Assembly (NCBI GenBank): GCA_030642005.1
Contig: DAOWOP010000135.1
Coordinates: forward strand, 1-7,358
DNA from: Planctomycetales bacterium
Lineage (GTDB): Bacteria > Planctomycetota > Phycisphaerae > SM23-33
Length of the DNA stretch: 7,358 nt
Direction of reading: 5' to 3'
The notes beneath the pieces are model-generated. The model did not search any database, was not told the DNA's origin, and worked only from the letters and a program-made list of their open reading frames with translations. The translations under genes were made by a program, and so were the position numbers. Each line of letters starts with the position of its first letter. The first letter of the stretch is position 1. Positions 6,865-7,358 of the stretch are shown here, piece by piece.

Positions 6865-7358
6865 ATGAAGGCTGGAGCAGTAGCGAAATTTGAAGAGTCC
6901 TTCGCCCAGTGGCTGGGAGTCGAGCACGCCTTTGCCTTCTGGAAAGGCCGGGTGGCGATGTATGCAATTTTGCGCGCTTTGGGCGTGGGAGAAGATGACG
7001 AAGTCATCCTGCCCGGCTACACCTGCGTGATGGACGTCAACCCAATCAAATATCTCGGCGCCGGACCGGTCTATGTGGATATCGAGCCTGTTACCTACAA
7101 CATGGATGTGAACCTTCTGGAAGAAAAAATTACCCCGCAGACAAAGGTTATCGTCGCCCAGCACACCTACGGCTACCCGTTCGAGATGGATACCATAATG
7201 GATATCGCCGGGAAACACGGCATCCCGGTCGTCGAAGATTGCTGCCTGGCATTGGGAAGCAAATATAAGGGCAAGGTCTGTGGCATGTTCGGCGTGGCTT
7301 CGTATTGGTCGTTTCAGTGGAACAAACCCTTCACCGCCGGTATCGGCGGTATGATCAC
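6865..7358 (+). CDS. Second DegT-family PLP protein, cut by the right edge
   Basis: The first 164 codons are present and the frame is still open at the window end. FEESFAQWLGVEHAFAFWKG (9-28) and ALGVGEDDEVILPGYTC (38-54) match the N-terminal part of DegT aminotransferases. VYVDIEPVTYNMD (69-81) and PVVEDCCLALGS (121-132) follow, with Asp125 as the expected PLP-nitrogen contact. SFQWNKPFTAGIGGM (149-163) carries Lys154 as the expected Schiff-base lysine. The FQWxKP form, with KGRVAM instead of SGTAAL in the phosphate loop, marks a subclass distinct from the upstream aminotransferase. The protein starts about 20 residues later than usual in the family, lacking the first strand and helix; no in-frame upstream start is likely because the preceding gene ends 4 bp before. 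Leu128 stands where many relatives have His, Gln or Glu. The substrate is unknown, and a non-transaminase PLP role cannot be excluded. Confidence 0.9.
   Translation, partial: MKAGAVAKFEESFAQWLGVEHAFAFWKGRVAMYAILRALGVGEDDEVILPGYTCVMDVNPIKYLGAGPVYVDIEPVTYNMDVNLLEEKITPQTKVIVAQHTYGYPFEMDTIMDIAGKHGIPVVEDCCLALGSKYKGKVCGMFGVASYWSFQWNKPFTAGIGGMI

Noticed and set aside
5733..7358. Tandem aminotransferases as a recent duplication
   Set aside because: They share family motifs but differ in the phosphate loop, lysine context and N-terminal length, so they belong to different subclasses.

Overview
The window is GC-rich bacterial DNA, densely coding, with short intergenic gaps. It holds one long gene on the minus strand, cut by the left edge, and four genes on the plus strand, the last cut by the right edge. 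A large exported protein with a glycoside-hydrolase-like architecture, beside nucleotide-sugar genes, recalls Planctomycetota or other PVC-group genomes. That is an inference from gene style only; there is no rRNA or marker gene to fix the taxon.

Left region (1-2233, minus strand): a single uninterrupted frame of 744 codons with a GTG start, a signal peptide, an FDFG-type beta domain, an alpha-helical segment, a 'GxYxG' Ig-like domain and the start of a probable TIM barrel. Its C terminus lies outside the window. Several shorter plus-strand frames lie over it and are antisense shadows.

Centre (2234-2349): a 116-bp divergent intergenic region. It has a plausible promoter for each direction and an 11-bp palindrome that overlaps the leftward -35 element. 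The rightward gene (2350-3528) encodes an exported protein with TPR-like helices between a Gly/Ser/Ala/Thr-rich region and a basic Pro/Lys-rich tail. Its function is not recognisable.

Right region (3707-7358, plus strand): after a 178-bp gap comes a tight operon-like run. It encodes a membrane-anchored UDP-GlcNAc 4,6-dehydratase-like protein (WbpM/PglF/CapD type, 667 aa) and then, 22 bp on, a PLP-dependent sugar aminotransferase of the DegT/DnrJ/EryC1/StrS family (375 aa). Four bases further starts a second, divergent DegT-family protein, truncated by the window end. Together they suggest synthesis of an amino-deoxy sugar nucleotide: C4 oxidation and C6 deoxygenation, then transamination, for a surface polysaccharide or glycoprotein glycan. 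The second aminotransferase belongs to a different subclass and may act on another substrate.

I see no rRNA, tRNA, CRISPR array, insertion sequence or convincing intrinsic terminator. The window looks mostly like an ordinary cell-surface carbohydrate locus. Its least explained parts are the two exported proteins and the divergent control region between them.
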